Origin: Kitasatospora cineracea
Lineage (GTDB): Bacteria; Actinomycetota; Actinomycetes; Streptomycetales; Streptomycetaceae
Assembly (NCBI RefSeq): GCF_003751605.1
Contig: NZ_RJVJ01000001.1
Span: 744,001-808,000, forward strand
Length of the DNA stretch: 64,000 nucleotides
Direction: 5' to 3'
Shown here: piece by piece, positions 16,349 to 26,100 of the stretch
How the letters are laid out: each line of letters opens with the position of its first letter
How positions within the stretch are numbered: position 1 is the first letter of the stretch
Program-made: the position numbers and the translations under genes
The notes under the pieces: model-generated
Told to the model about the DNA's origin: nothing
Database searches by the model: none
What the model saw: only the letters and a program-made list of their open reading frames with translations

Positions 16349-17364
16349 CAGACGAGGTTCAGGATGCGGTCGAGGTAGCGACCGGAGGAGTTGAGCCGCC
16401 ACAGGGCGCCGCGGGTGATGGCGCGCCGGGCCTCGGGGCTGTCCGCCATCGGCTTGACCACGTGGGCGAACCAGGCGCTGGCGTGGTGGGCGTCGATGCC
16501 GATGTGCAGCTTGTGGTAGGTGATGCCGTCCGGCGGCAGGTCGAGCCGCTGCCAGGCGTGCAGGACCTGCGAGAAGCGGTCCGGGGCCAGCCACTCGGCG
16601 ATGGCGAGGTGGCCGACGGCCTCGGCGAACAGGCCGCGGTAGCGGCAGATCAGCACGGCGAGGTTGCCGCCGAGCAGGGCCTCCGCGGAGAGGTGCTCGG
16701 AGAGCTCCTCGTCGGTGATCCCGAAGTGCCGGATGATCCGGTCGAACAGGACGGTGTGGACCTCGGCGGGGTTGCCGTTGCCCATCTCGTCCCAGAAGTT
16801 CTTGGCGATCTCCATCTTGGTGACGCCGTCGGTGCCGATCTGCATGGCGGCCAGCAGGTCGTCGAAGCGGGAGTCGACCGAGGACTCCTGGAGGACGAAC
16901 CTGCGCAGGTCGTCCGGGGTGGCCTCGTTGCGCAGGAAGCGGTGGTAGTAGGGGTGCTTGAAGACCGGGTGCTCGCGGGCGACGCCCTTGAGCCAGGCGA
17001 CGAACGCCGCCGGGTCGTCGGGCATGCCGTCGTACAGCGCGGGGTCGATCCAGCTGTCCTCGGCGTCCGCGGTGTCCTGCTCCAGCCGGCGGGTGACGGC
17101 GTGCAGGACGGTCGAGGTCTCGGCGGTCGGACCGGTCGGGAGCTGGGTGTGCAACCCGTAGATCCGGGACAGCAGGTACTGCTGGGTGAAGAAGGCGTCC
17201 GGGTCGCCGACGGCGCGCCGGCCGAGGTCGGCGACGGCCTCCAGCAGGGCGGCCGGGTCGGGGTGGGCGTCCAGCTCCTCGGCGGGCCGGGTGAGCCGGG
17301 GCAGGAAGTCGGCCAGGAACTCCTCGTCGGTGGCGGGGCGGGCGGGGGAGGTCGGCGTGGGCAT
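16348..17364 (-). CDS. Heme-oxygenase-like diiron oxidase (HDO, iron-containing redox enzyme family)
   Basis: 338 residues, all helical. Candidate iron ligands follow the HDO pattern: E160 in VLQESSVD, E193 and H203 in FWDEMGNGNPAEVH, E257 in AIAEWL, and D291/H294 in KLHIGIDAHHASAW. Members include UndA (fatty acid to alkene), BesC and SznF, which act on fatty acids, amino acids or guanidines. ATG 17364 has GAGGAG upstream. It is the first gene after a SARP-type promoter and lies just behind the lipid-tail genes, so it could oxidise the lipid chain or a precursor amino acid. The reaction cannot be chosen from sequence. Confidence 0.8.
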   Translation of the reverse strand: MPTPTSPARPATDEEFLADFLPRLTRPAEELDAHPDPAALLEAVADLGRRAVGDPDAFFTQQYLLSRIYGLHTQLPTGPTAETSTVLHAVTRRLEQDTADAEDSWIDPALYDGMPDDPAAFVAWLKGVAREHPVFKHPYYHRFLRNEATPDDLRRFVLQESSVDSRFDDLLAAMQIGTDGVTKMEIAKNFWDEMGNGNPAEVHTVLFDRIIRHFGITDEELSEHLSAEALLGGNLAVLICRYRGLFAEAVGHLAIAEWLAPDRFSQVLHAWQRLDLPPDGITYHKLHIGIDAHHASAWFAHVVKPMADSPEARRAITRGALWRLNSSGRYLDRILNLV

Positions 17365-17445
17365 GCGGCTGGTTCTCCTCGGGAGCTCCGCGGCGGGCTG
17401 CCGCGTTCCGTCGGTGGGACCAGCCTTCCGGCCGGTCCTGTACGA

Positions 17446-17476
17446 CGTCTGGTGGACGGGCTATATCTGCGGGTCA
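17446..17476 (-). promoter_or_regulatory. SARP-type promoter before the diiron oxidase operon
   Basis: On the minus strand, TGACCCG (17476-17470) and TATAGCC (17465-17459) are 11 bp apart, followed after 7 bases by CAGACG (17451-17446) as a -10-like element. The TATAGCC heptad is shared with the PPTase and ABC promoters, and the downstream GTCCACCAG resembles the PPTase promoter's GTTCACCAG. It overlaps the ACP stop codon and would drive the 14-gene run 17364-3292. Confidence 0.5.
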
Positions 17477-17752
17477 GCGGCCCCGGGCGAGGCCGGACAG
17501 GTGGGCGGCCAGGGCGTCGACGGTGTTGACGTCCCACACCAGCGTCGGGTCGACCGACAGGTGCAGGGCGTCCTCGATGTCGCCGCACAGGGCGAAGGCG
17601 TAGACCGAGTCCAGGCCGTACTCGGTGAGCGGCACGGCCGGGTCGATCTCCTCGGCCGGGCGCTGCAGGTAGTAGGCGACGCGGTCGGCGATCCAGCCGC
17701 GGATCTCCTCGGCGGTGGCGGGGGCGGCGGACTCGGCGGCGGGTGCGGACAT
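17474..17752 (-). CDS. Acyl carrier protein (lipid starter)
   Basis: 92 residues; phosphopantetheine serine S49 in TEYGLDSVYAF. ATG 17752 is preceded by AGGAG. It ends the run FAAL, dehydrogenase, dehydrogenase, ACP, so it probably carries the fatty acyl chain from the FAAL through desaturation to the starter C domain of the NRPS at 23150-29005. The same ligase/dehydrogenase/ACP set exists in lipopeptide clusters of the friulimicin type. Confidence 0.9.
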   Translation of the reverse strand: MSAPAAESAAPATAEEIRGWIADRVAYYLQRPAEEIDPAVPLTEYGLDSVYAFALCGDIEDALHLSVDPTLVWDVNTVDALAAHLSGLARGR

Positions 17753-17800
17753 GCGGGTCTCCTGGGTTCGGTTCGGTGGGGTCGTGAGGAACGGGCCTGC

Positions 17801-19513
17801 TCAGCCCGGGATGTGACGGGCCGTCAGGTCGAACAGGCAGCGGTCGGCGAAGCGCTCGACGGCCCGGTCGAACAGCTGCCGGTCCAGGTCGGCGCGCTCG
17901 GCGGCGGTGAGCACGGACCGGCCGGGCAGCCGCCGGTCGAGCCGGTCGAGGGCGGCCAGCAGGGCGGCCTCGTCCTGGAGTTCGGGGCGCGGGCCGCCCT
18001 GTCCGTGCCACCACACGCCGAGCACCGCGGCGGCGGCCAGCACCACGGTGTAGCGGCCGGCCGCGGCGTGGGCGCGCGGGGACGCGCCGATGGTGATGTC
18101 CTGCGGGGCGAGCGCCCGGCACTCCTCGCGCAGCGCCGCCAGCTCGTCCCGGAAGCGGGCGGCCAGCCGCCCGGCCGGGCCCCGGCCGCCGAGCCGCTCG
18201 GCGGTCTCGACCAGGGTCGCGGCCAGGCCGTCGGTGTGCGGCGAGCCGGCCGCGAGCAGGCCGAAGTCGAGCTCCGGCAGGTCGGCGTCCAGGTCGAACA
18301 GCCCGGCGGGGGCGGGCGCGGAGGCGAACCAGGCGCGCCGGGCCAGCCGGGGCAGCTGCGGCAGGACCGTCACCAGGCAGGCCGAGCGGGAGGCGTGGCC
18401 GAAGGTCGCCGGGGCGACGTCCCGGGCCATCTTCTGGAACACCGCGTACGGGCCCTCGCGCAGGTAGGACTGCGCGCCGAGGACGCCGCGCAGCTCCTCC
18501 AGGGTGTCCAGCAGCATCCGGGAGGCCAGGTACTTGGACGCCGAGGCGAGCACCGGGGTCTCCTCCGGCAGCACCTGCAGGGCCCGGACCACCACCGTGG
18601 TGAACGCGTCCACGGCCAGCAGGTCGGCGAACGCCCGGCCCAGCACGGTGCGCACGTACGGCAGGTCGGCGGCGGCGCCGCCGTACAGCCGGCGCTCCAG
18701 GGCGAAGCCGACGGCGGTGCGCAGCGCGGTGTCCAGCGGGCCGACGCACATCGACGGGATGATGCTGCGGGTCAGCTGGAAGGACTTCAGCGCGGTCTCG
18801 ATGCCCCGGCCGGGCTCGCCGAGCAGCGCGCCGTCGGGCACCGGGCAGTCGGTGAACCGGCCGCCGCCGAGCTGCACGCCGCGCATCCCGGAGCTGGGGA
18901 AGCGGTCCAGGTAGCGCAGCGCGCCGTCGGGCAGGCCGTCCTTGCGGACGAAGAACTGGCTGTGGCTGCGGCTGCCCCGGGCCTCGTCGGTGCGGGCGAA
19001 CACCACCAGGGCGTCGGCCCGCCGGAAGTTGGTGACGATCTCCTTGGTGCCGTTCAGCAGCCAGCCGCCGCCGGGCGCCGGGCGGGCCGCGAACTCGGCG
19101 TGCGCGAAGTCGTTGCCGTGCGCGAGCTCGTGGTAGACCGAGGCGATCTTGCGGTTGTCCAGCAGCATCCCGGCGGCGGTGCGCCGCTGCTGCTCGTCGC
19201 CCGCGCTCCACAGGTTGACCGAGGCGATGAACGAGCTGAACCCGTAGCCCAGGCCCAGGCAGGGGTCGCGGCGCCACAGCGTGCGCAGCGCGGCCGCCAG
19301 CCGGTCGGCCCGGCCGAGCCGCCCGCCGTGCCGGACCGGCACGAACTCGGCGTTCAGCCCGAACGCGTCGAGCCGGCGCTCCCCCTCGGCGAACATCTCC
19401 TGCCGCTCGTCGGCGGCCAGGATCCCGGTGAAGCCGACCGGGTTGGCCGCGTCCCACGGGTCGCCGAGGGCGGCGTCCAGCAGGTCGGCCGGGGTCTCGG
19501 TGACAGTGATCAC
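17801..19513 (-). CDS. Long acyl-CoA dehydrogenase-like protein (lipid-tail desaturase candidate)
   Basis: 570 residues from GTG 19513, overlapping the previous gene (GTGA). Residues 1-390 show the dehydrogenase fold (GTKEIVTNFRRADALVVFAR; GAQSYLREGPYAVFQKMARD), followed by a helical C-terminal extension of about 170 residues absent from ordinary members. At the usual catalytic-Glu position I read ATFGHAS, so the base appears to be missing. It pairs with the related 592-residue gene upstream. They may form a heteromeric desaturase acting on acyl-ACP, one subunit perhaps being non-catalytic (inference). Confidence 0.82.
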   Translation of the reverse strand: MITVTETPADLLDAALGDPWDAANPVGFTGILAADERQEMFAEGERRLDAFGLNAEFVPVRHGGRLGRADRLAAALRTLWRRDPCLGLGYGFSSFIASVNLWSAGDEQQRRTAAGMLLDNRKIASVYHELAHGNDFAHAEFAARPAPGGGWLLNGTKEIVTNFRRADALVVFARTDEARGSRSHSQFFVRKDGLPDGALRYLDRFPSSGMRGVQLGGGRFTDCPVPDGALLGEPGRGIETALKSFQLTRSIIPSMCVGPLDTALRTAVGFALERRLYGGAAADLPYVRTVLGRAFADLLAVDAFTTVVVRALQVLPEETPVLASASKYLASRMLLDTLEELRGVLGAQSYLREGPYAVFQKMARDVAPATFGHASRSACLVTVLPQLPRLARRAWFASAPAPAGLFDLDADLPELDFGLLAAGSPHTDGLAATLVETAERLGGRGPAGRLAARFRDELAALREECRALAPQDITIGASPRAHAAAGRYTVVLAAAAVLGVWWHGQGGPRPELQDEAALLAALDRLDRRLPGRSVLTAAERADLDRQLFDRAVERFADRCLFDLTARHIPG

Positions 19514-21288
19514 GACTGGTCCTCCGTGGCCAGGGGCGTTCCGAACGGGGTGACGGGGGTGTGCTCGCGCACGCCGCGCAGCACCGCCGCCGCCATCCGG
19601 TCGGTGAGCAGGTCGTCGTCCGCGGCGGCGGCCGGGGCCTCCCGTTCGAGCCGGGCGGCGAGCCGGCCGAGCAGCTCGCGCAGGGCGGCGCGGATCCACA
19701 GGGCGTCCTGCCAGAGCGGCTCGTCCGGGTGGCCGGCCCGGTTGGCGTGCCACAGCCGCAGCGCGGCGGCCGCCGCGTACAGCAGCTCGTAGCCGGCGGC
19801 GAGTTCGTACGCCTCGTGCTCGGGGTGGGCGGCCGGGCGGACCTCGGCGAGCCGCCAGTGCAGCTCGTCGGCCAGCCCGACCAGGTCGCGGACCTGGTCG
19901 AGCAGCGCCTCGGGCGCGCCGTCGACCGCCAGCTCGGCGGCCAGCGCGGGCAGCGACTGGACGGTCGAGCAGCCGGTGCGGGAGAGCAGGGCGAGCGCCG
20001 TGCGGTCCAGCGGGCGGGGCGGGGTGCCGGCGGCGGCGGCCTCGGCGAGGCCCTCGGCGTCTGCGGTGCCGGCCGCGAAGGAGCGCACCAGCCGCGGGAA
20101 CTGGAGGGCCAGCGCGTTGCGGTTGACCGGCGTGGAGCCGTCGAAGACCGCGACGATCTGGTGGTCGCGCCAGACCTTCTGGAACGCCCCGTCCCGGTAC
20201 ACGTCGGTGAGGAAGGAGCGCGAGCCGAGCAGCTCGGCCAGCTCGCCGATCACGCCGTCGACCAGGGTCGGGGCGAGGCCCTTGACCACCGCGGAGACCA
20301 CGCTGAGCTCGCCGGTCAGGGCGTGCGCGGAGCGGACGCCGGTGATCGCGGCGGCCTCGGTGGCCGCCAGCAGCGCCCCGCAGCGGGCCAGCACGGCGCG
20401 CACGTGGGCCCGTTCGGCCAGCGGCTTCTGCTGGATGATCCGCTCGGCGGCGAACTCCGCGGTCAGCCGCAGCGCGTGCTCGCCCGCGCCGAGCGAGAGC
20501 GCCGCGCACATGGTGCGGGTCAGCTGCAGGGCGCGCAGCACCGTCTCGGTGCCGGTGCCCTCGGCGCCGAGCAGGGCGTCGGCGGGCAGCACGGCGCCGG
20601 TGAACTCGATGCCGGAGATGTCGACGCCGCGGATGCCGTGGGTGCGGGCCTTCGGCAGCGGGCGGTGGGCGGCCGGGTCGAGGGCCGCCTTGTCGACCAG
20701 CAGCAGGCTGTGGGCGCGCGGGTGGCCCGGCTCGCCGGTGCGGGCCAGCACGGTCAGGTGGCTGCCCCGGGTGGCGTTGTTGATCGGCCACTTGGTGCCG
20801 TCCAGCCGCCAGCCGTCGGTGTTGTCGGTGTTGTCGGTCCCGTCACCGCTGCCGCTGCCGGTGCGGACGGCGGTGGCCTCGTTGGCCAGCAGGTCGGCGC
20901 CGTGGCCGGGCTCGGACAGCGCCCAGGCGACCCGGGCGCCGCCGAGCACCCGCCCGGCCAGCTCCCGGCACTGCCGCTCGCTGCCCGCGATCCACACCGG
21001 GGCGGTGCCCAGGTAGGTCTTGCCGTGGGCGACGGCCAGCGTGAGGTCGCGGCGGGCCAGGGTGCGCCACAGGCCGAGCAGCACCTCGTGGTCGGTGAGC
21101 CGGCCGCCGTGCTCGGCGGGCACGTAGTGGGCGGGCAGGCCGAAGGCGTCGAGCAGGGCGAGCGGGCCGGCCGGGAACTCCTCGTCCCGGTCCAGGGCGG
21201 CCAGCAGGGCGGGGGTGAGCCGCTCGGCCAGCAGGCCGTCCAGCTCGTCGGCGACGGCGACGGCGGGGGCGGTGGCGGTGGTGCTCAC
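19510..21288 (-). CDS. Long acyl-CoA dehydrogenase-like protein (lipid-tail desaturase candidate)
   Basis: 592 residues from GTG 21288, overlapping the FAAL stop. FAD-binding motifs are ALSEPGHGADLLAN and GTKWPINNATRGSHL, with LLGSRSFLTDVYRDGAFQKV further on. The base position reads VFDGSTPVNRNA (Asp where MCAD has Glu). A helical extension occupies about residues 400-592. Sequence TDNTDNTDG around residue 150 is a short repeat in a surface loop. FAAL plus large dehydrogenase plus ACP is the usual unsaturated lipid-tail cassette of actinobacterial lipopeptides. Confidence 0.85.
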   Translation of the reverse strand: MSTTATAPAVAVADELDGLLAERLTPALLAALDRDEEFPAGPLALLDAFGLPAHYVPAEHGGRLTDHEVLLGLWRTLARRDLTLAVAHGKTYLGTAPVWIAGSERQCRELAGRVLGGARVAWALSEPGHGADLLANEATAVRTGSGSGDGTDNTDNTDGWRLDGTKWPINNATRGSHLTVLARTGEPGHPRAHSLLLVDKAALDPAAHRPLPKARTHGIRGVDISGIEFTGAVLPADALLGAEGTGTETVLRALQLTRTMCAALSLGAGEHALRLTAEFAAERIIQQKPLAERAHVRAVLARCGALLAATEAAAITGVRSAHALTGELSVVSAVVKGLAPTLVDGVIGELAELLGSRSFLTDVYRDGAFQKVWRDHQIVAVFDGSTPVNRNALALQFPRLVRSFAAGTADAEGLAEAAAAGTPPRPLDRTALALLSRTGCSTVQSLPALAAELAVDGAPEALLDQVRDLVGLADELHWRLAEVRPAAHPEHEAYELAAGYELLYAAAAALRLWHANRAGHPDEPLWQDALWIRAALRELLGRLAARLEREAPAAAADDDLLTDRMAAAVLRGVREHTPVTPFGTPLATEDQS

Positions 21289-23102
21289 GCGGCACCCCCC
21301 AGCGGCAGCGGCTCGGCCGCGGTGTCGGCGGCCTCGGCGGTGCCGGCGGCCTCGGCGGGCAGCAGCATCCGGACGGCGGGTTCGAGTTCGGCGTGCACCA
21401 CGGACAGCGCGCCGGCCAGGAACTCCTCGCGCATCGCGGTGCGCTGCACCTTGCCGCTGGTGGTGCGGCGCACCGAGCCGCGCCGGACCAGCACCACGTT
21501 GCGCATCGGGGCGCCGAGTTCGGCGGTCAACCGCTGCTTGACGGCGGCGGCGACCTCGGCCGGGCCGTTGCCGCGCACCCGCGGGTCGATCTCGTGCACC
21601 AGGACCACCCGCTCGTCCGGGGCGGGCACCGGGAAGGCGGCGCCGAAGAAGCCGTTCAGCGCGGGGTGGGCGGCGCGGGCCTCCTGTTCGAGGTCCTGCG
21701 GGAACAGGTTGCGGCCGCGCAGGACCAGCATCTCCTTGAGCCGGCCGGTGAGGAACAGTTCGCCGTCGAGCAGGGTGCCGAGGTCGCCGGTGCGCAGCCA
21801 GCGGCGGCCGTCGCCGTCGGCGGTGCGGGCGCCGAACACCTCCTCGGTCAGGTCGGGGCGGTTCCAGTAGCCGGAGCCGACGCTGTCGCCGCGCAGCCAC
21901 AGTTCGCCGACCGCGCCGTCGGGCAGCACCCGGCGGGTGTCCGGGTCGACGATCCGGGACTCGAAGCCGCCGGGCAGGCCGAGGCCGACCAGCGGGCGGC
22001 CCTGCTCGGCGGGCCGGACGGTGCCGCGCTCGGCGGCGGCCGGGTCGACGGTGCGGACGGTCGGGTCGGTGCCGGGGGCCTTGGCGCAGACGAAGACGGT
22101 GGCCTCGGCGAGGCCGTAGCCGGGCGAGACGGCGGTGCGGGCCAGGCCGGCCGCGGCGAACCGGTCGGCGAACGCGGTGAGGGTGGGGGCGTGGATCGGC
22201 TCGGAGCCGTTGGCGAGGAACTTCAGCGCGGACAGGTCGAGTTCGGCGAGGTGCTGGTCGGTGACCAGCCGCAGGCACAGGTCGAAGGCGAAGTTCGGGG
22301 CGGCGGTGACGGTGATCCGGTGGCGGTCCATCATCCGCAGCCACTCGACGGGCCGCTTGACGAACTCGGCCGGCGGCATCAGCACGCTGGTCGCGCCGAG
22401 CAGCAGGGCGGTGCTGAGCTGGGTGAACAGGCCCATGTCGTGGTGGAGCGGGATCCAGTTGCCGAAGCGGTCGTCCGGGCCGATCCCGCAGTCGGTGCTG
22501 AAGGCGCGGGCGTTGGCCAGGATGTTGCCGTGGCTGAGCATCACGCCCTTGGGGGTGCCGGTGGAGCCGGAGCTGTACTGCAGGACGCCGAGGGTGTCGG
22601 GGCCGGTGTCCGGCAGGTCCGGCAGCGGGCGCGGGCCGTCCGCCGGGCTGTCGCCGACCGGGGCGACCGCCTCGACCGGGACGTCCAGGTCCTGGGTGAG
22701 CAGCCACTCGCAGAGCGCGGCCCGGTCCTGGCCGGTGGCGAGGACCAGCCCGGGGGTGCAGTCGCGGACCACGGCGGCGACCCGCGCGGTGGCGTGCGCC
22801 GAGCCGCCGGGGACGGGGACGGGCACCGCGACCAGGCCGGCCAGCAGGCAGCCCAGGTAGACCTCGACGAACTCGGTGGAGGTCGGCAGCGCCAGCAGGA
22901 CGCGCCCGCCCGGGGCGAACCGGTCGGCCAGCGCGGCGGCCCGCAGCCGGGCCCGGCGGTGCAGTTCGGCGAAGGTCAGCGATTCGGGGGCCGGTCCGGC
23001 GGAGCCCCGGTGGATGGTCAGCGCGGTCCGGTCGGGGTGCGCGGCCGCCCGCGCGGCGAGCGCGTCGCCGACGTTGCGGTGGCCGAAGAAGTCGGTGGTC
23101 AT
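21285..23102 (-). CDS. Fatty acyl-AMP ligase (FAAL)
   Basis: 605 residues. It has the adenylate-forming motif [16 protein letters not shown], then the FAAL-typical WIPLHHDMGL, YGLAEATVFV and LKEMLVLRGRNLFPQDLE, and the A10-like lysine region RTTSGKVQRTAMREEFLAG. FAALs make acyl-AMP and load the acyl group on a carrier protein instead of CoA. ATG 23102 follows GAGAGAG. It lies 47 bases after the NRPS stop and overlaps the dehydrogenase. The likely partner is the ACP at 17474-17752. Confidence 0.93.
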   Translation of the reverse strand: MTTDFFGHRNVGDALAARAAAHPDRTALTIHRGSAGPAPESLTFAELHRRARLRAAALADRFAPGGRVLLALPTSTEFVEVYLGCLLAGLVAVPVPVPGGSAHATARVAAVVRDCTPGLVLATGQDRAALCEWLLTQDLDVPVEAVAPVGDSPADGPRPLPDLPDTGPDTLGVLQYSSGSTGTPKGVMLSHGNILANARAFSTDCGIGPDDRFGNWIPLHHDMGLFTQLSTALLLGATSVLMPPAEFVKRPVEWLRMMDRHRITVTAAPNFAFDLCLRLVTDQHLAELDLSALKFLANGSEPIHAPTLTAFADRFAAAGLARTAVSPGYGLAEATVFVCAKAPGTDPTVRTVDPAAAERGTVRPAEQGRPLVGLGLPGGFESRIVDPDTRRVLPDGAVGELWLRGDSVGSGYWNRPDLTEEVFGARTADGDGRRWLRTGDLGTLLDGELFLTGRLKEMLVLRGRNLFPQDLEQEARAAHPALNGFFGAAFPVPAPDERVVLVHEIDPRVRGNGPAEVAAAVKQRLTAELGAPMRNVVLVRRGSVRRTTSGKVQRTAMREEFLAGALSVVHAELEPAVRMLLPAEAAGTAEAADTAAEPLPLGGAA

Positions 23103-23149
23103 GGCCGTCTCTCTCGGTGGTGTGGGTACGGGCGGGGGGCGGTGCGCGG

Positions 23150-26100
23150 TCAGCTGCCGTAGCCGCCCCAGGCGACGAGCAGGGCCGCCCGTTCCCCGGC
23201 GGTGAGGATGTCGATGTCCCCGACCCGCTCCTCGGGGTGGTCGGCGATCAGCTCCAGCAGGCGGCGGAAGCGGTCCAGCACCTGTCCGGCCTCCTCGCGG
23301 CCGTAGCAGTCGGGCCGGTGGCCGAGCCACAGCCGCAGGCGCGGGCCGGGGATCACGGCCATCCGCAGCGGGTAGTGGGTGCCGTCCCGGGCGTCCAGGG
23401 CGGTGAGCCGCAGGCCGCCGGGCAGGGCGTCGAAGGCGTCGAGGTCCACGGGGTAGTTGAGGCAGACGGTGGTGGTGTCGAACAGCGGTCCGACGCCGGC
23501 CAGCCGCTGGATGTCGGCCAGGCCCAGGTGGTGGTGGGCGGCGAGCCGGTTCTGCTCGTCCTGGAGGCGGACCAGCAGCTCGCCCAGGCTCTCCTCGTCG
23601 CGGAGCGCGACCCGGACCGGCAGGGTGTTGGTGAGCATGCCCACCATCCGTTCCACGCCGGGCAGTTCGGCGTCGCGGCCGGAGACGGAGGTGCCGAAGA
23701 CGACGTCCTCGGTGCCGGCCGTCCGGGCCAGGAACAGGCCCCAGGCGGCCTCCACCGCGGTGTTGAGCGTCACCCCGAGGGCGCGCAGCCGGCGCTGGAG
23801 CCGGTCGGTGGCCTCCTCGGTGAGCTCCTCGCGCAGCTGCTGCTGCGGCACCGGCTCGCCCTCGGCGGCCTCCGGCACCAGGTGGGTGGGGCCCTCCAGG
23901 CCGGCGAACGCGGCCGCCCAGGCCCGGCCGGCCGCGGCGGTGTCCTGCCCGGCCAGCCAGGCCAGGTACTCCCGCACCGGGCGGGCCGGCGGCAGGTCGG
24001 CGGCCCCGGCGTACAGCGCGAACAGCTCGTCGAGCAGCACGGGGGTGGACCAGCCGTCCCACAGGATGTGGTGGTTGGTGAGCACCAGCCGGTGCTGGTC
24101 CGCGCCCAGTCGCAGCAGCAGGACGCGCAGCAGCGGCGGCGCGGCCAGGTCGAACGGGCGGGCCTGCTCGGCGGCGGTGCGCCGGTCGCGCTCGGCGGTC
24201 CGCTCCGGCTCGGGCAGGCCGGACAGGTCGGCGGCGCTCCAGGGCGGTTCGAGGCCGTCGCGGACCAGTTGGACGGGCCGGTCCAGGCCCTCGTGGCAGA
24301 AGCCGGCCCGCAGCGCGGGGTGGCGCTCCAGCAGCCGTCCGGCGGCGGCCCGGAGCCGGTCGGGGTCGAGCGGGCCGCGCAGGTCGGCGACCAGCTGGGT
24401 GAGGTAGGCGTCGCTGTCGCGGCCGTCGATCAGGGTGTGGAAGAGGAAGCCCTCCTGGAGGGGGGTGAGCGGCAGCACGTCGGTGAGGCCGGGGTGGGCG
24501 CGCTCCAGGGCCTCCAGGCGGCCCTGGTCGAGGCCGGCCAGCGGCACGTCGGCGGGCACCAGCCCGGCGGCGCCGGGCTGGTCGGCGGCGGCCGGGAGGG
24601 CGGCCAGCTCCTGCTGCCAGAGGGCGGCGAGCCGGTCCGCGCCGACGGCCTCGAAGCGGTCGGCGGGGCCTTCCAGGGCGGCGTGCAGTTCGGGTCCGGC
24701 GGCGCCCTCGTGGGTGATCGCGGTGATCTCCAGGGCGTGCGCGGCGGGCATCCGCGGGTCGAAGCCGTCGACCAGCGGGCCGTCGCCGGGCAGCAGGTCC
24801 CAGTCGAAGCCGCGGTCGCCGGGCAGCCGGCCGAGGTAGTTGAAGGCCAGTTCGGGGGTGCCGGCGAGGCCGTCGGCGCCGTCCAGGTGCCGCAGCAGGC
24901 CGTGGCCGAGGCCGTCGCCGGGGCGGGAGCGCAGCCGGTCCTTGACCAGTTTGAGGGCGCGGGCCGGGTCGTCGGCCGGGCCGGGCGGCAGCGCGACCGG
25001 GTGCAGGGCGGTGAACCAGCCGACGGTGCGGGACAGGTCGGCGGCGGGCAGGCCGACGGCGTCCTCCTGGCGGCCGTGCACCTCCAGGTCGAGCAGCACG
25101 TCGCCGCCGGGCTGCCCGCGTTCGGCCCGCAGCCGGGCGACGGCCCGGACCAGCGCGGTGAGCAGCAGTTCGTCCGGTCCGGCGCGCAGCGCGCCGGGCA
25201 GGTCGGCGAGCAGCCGGGCGGTCGGGGCGGGGGGCAGGGTGAAGGCGGTGCGGCGGCGCGGGCCGGGGGTGAGCGGGCCGGAGCCGGGGTCGGGGGTGGC
25301 GGCGATCCGCTGCCAGGCCGGGAGTTCGGGCCGGCGGTCGGCGGCGGTGGCGGCGAGCCGGGCGGCCCAGCCGCGCAGCGAGGTGGTGGCGGGCGGCAGG
25401 TCGGGGGTGCGGCCGGCCCGGGCGGCGGCCTCGGCGGCGGCCAGGTCGGGCAGCAGGATCCGCCAGGAGACGCCGTCGACGGCCAGGTGGTGGACGACCA
25501 GCAGCAGTTCGCGCCGGTCGGCGAAGTGCACGGCCTGCAGGACGGTGCCGCCGGCCGGGTCGAGGCGGTCGCGGGCGGCGGCGGCCTCGGCGGCCCGGTC
25601 GGCCCCGGCGGGGGCGGTGCGCAGGCCGACCGGGACGGTCCCGGCCGGGCGGACCGCGGCGGTCCAGTCGGCGGCCAGCGCGATCCGCAGCGCGTCGTGG
25701 TGGTCGGTGAGCGTCCGGAGCGCGGCGGCCAGCGAGTCCGCGGTGGCGTCGGCGGGGGTGCGCAGCAGCACGGACTGGTTGAACCCGGCGACGGCGGCGG
25801 TCCCGGCCCCGCCGGCGAGGGCGGCCAGCCAGCGCAGGATCGGGGTGGGGGCGATTTCCCCGGTCCCGGCCCCGGCGGGTTCGGCGCCGGCCGCCGGGTC
25901 GGTGCGGGCGACGGTGGCGAGTTCCTCGGGGGTGCGGTGGCGCAGCACCTCGCCCGCGGTCAGCCGCAGCCCCTCCTCGCGGGCCCGGGCGACCAGTTGG
26001 ATGGCCTGGATGGAGTCGCCGCCGCAGTCGAAGAACGACTCGTCGGCGCCGACCGGCCCGGTGCCCAGCACGTCGGCGAAGAGCCGGCACAGCAGCGCCT

